From Bacteroidota bacterium (lineage in GTDB: Bacteria; Bacteroidota; Bacteroidia; B-17B0; Aurantibacillaceae): a stretch of DNA of 64,000 nt. The stretch covers positions 37,258-101,257 of the forward strand of contig JADBXZ010000018.1 of the NCBI GenBank assembly GCA_020403265.1, in the 5' to 3' direction. Positions 63,907 to 64,000 of this stretch are shown piece after piece (within the stretch, counting starts at the first letter, position 1; each line of letters begins with the position of its first letter). Both the position numbers and the translations under genes were made by a program. Under the pieces are notes generated by a model that saw only the letters and a program-made list of their open reading frames with translations, had not been told where the DNA came from and ran no database searches.

Positions 63907-64000
63907 TATATGTAAAAGCAGTAGCTTGCATCACTTAATAGCTGCGGTACAATTCATAAGAAAAGTCCGCTTAATTTTAGATTAAATATTTAAACTTAAA

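Larger units (their letters stand above)
44242..64000 (-). other. Integron-type gene cassette array (at least 12 cassettes), integrase not in window
   Basis: Thirteen palindromic attC-like sites separate minus-strand genes, each gene ending a few to about 80 bases from the site behind it. In 10 of 12 segments the GTTA-type end next to the stop codon is complementary to the end in front of the start codon, for example GTTATGCGG (55652) with CCGCATAAA (57169). This is expected when each excised circle carries its own core bases. The array runs into the right edge. No tyrosine recombinase gene is visible; by orientation intI would lie beyond 64000. Confidence 0.75.

Noticed and set aside
44221..64000. 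Integron integrase gene
   Set aside because: No tyrosine recombinase motif (R..HxxR..Y) was found on either strand; the array appears as an integrase-lacking part within this window.

Overview
The window looks like a low-GC chromosome of the phylum Bacteroidota. The evidence is type IX secretion (T9SS) cargo with type A and type B (gliding-motility-type) sorting domains, a PorV/PorQ-family protein overlapping a PorU-type C25 protease gene, TAnnTTTG-like -7 boxes, almost no Shine-Dalgarno sites, and Bacteroidota-type neighbourhoods such as ileS / DksA-like / lspA. No tRNA or rRNA gene was seen.

Positions 1-24,823 are ordinary chromosome. They hold a truncated esterase, thyA, a cyclase-family hydrolase, an enoyl-CoA hydratase, a 1180-residue secreted protein, queG, a ferredoxin, a LuxC-like acyl-CoA reductase, hemH, lspA, a DksA-like protein with a histone-H1-like tail, ileS, a hydroxyacyl-CoA dehydrogenase, a phosphoesterase, a patatin with an outer-membrane barrel, an oligopeptide-type permease, tpiA and two related secreted proteins. 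A complete IS1380-type element (24,830-26,230, 5-bp target duplication) sits one base after a stop codon and separates that gene from its terminator. Topoisomerase IV subunit A, a CUB-domain T9SS protein, a large type B sorted protein, porV/porU-like genes and an M1 peptidase with an Omp85-like C-terminus complete the core up to 44,220.

From about 44,242 to the right edge the DNA changes character. Almost every gene lies on the minus strand, and single genes or gene pairs are separated by imperfect palindromes of 100-225 bp that start with ..TAAC and end with GTTA... (plus strand). In 10 of 12 segments the outer bases on the two sides of a segment are complementary to each other even where the two ends of one palindrome differ. 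That is the expected signature of integron cassettes (core and inverse core belonging to the same excised circle). I read the region as a cassette array of at least 12 cassettes with 13 attC-like sites. The integrase is not in the window and, from the orientation, should lie to the right of 64,000. Cassettes carry secreted proteins and lipoproteins, including two with T9SS sorting domains, two serine beta-lactamase-like hydrolases, an AraC regulator paired with a degenerate metallo-beta-lactamase-fold protein, and an HAD remnant.

One 5.6-kb segment (57,303-62,907), still flanked by matching core bases, carries a 12-copy 21-bp tandem repeat whose minus strand reads as coiled-coil-like heptads, a plus-strand gene of unknown function, an HTH protein, a Fic protein, an HNH endonuclease, a 5-methylcytosine methyltransferase cut off before its catalytic motif by a dispersed repeat, and an intact vsr. 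It looks like a decayed defence module.
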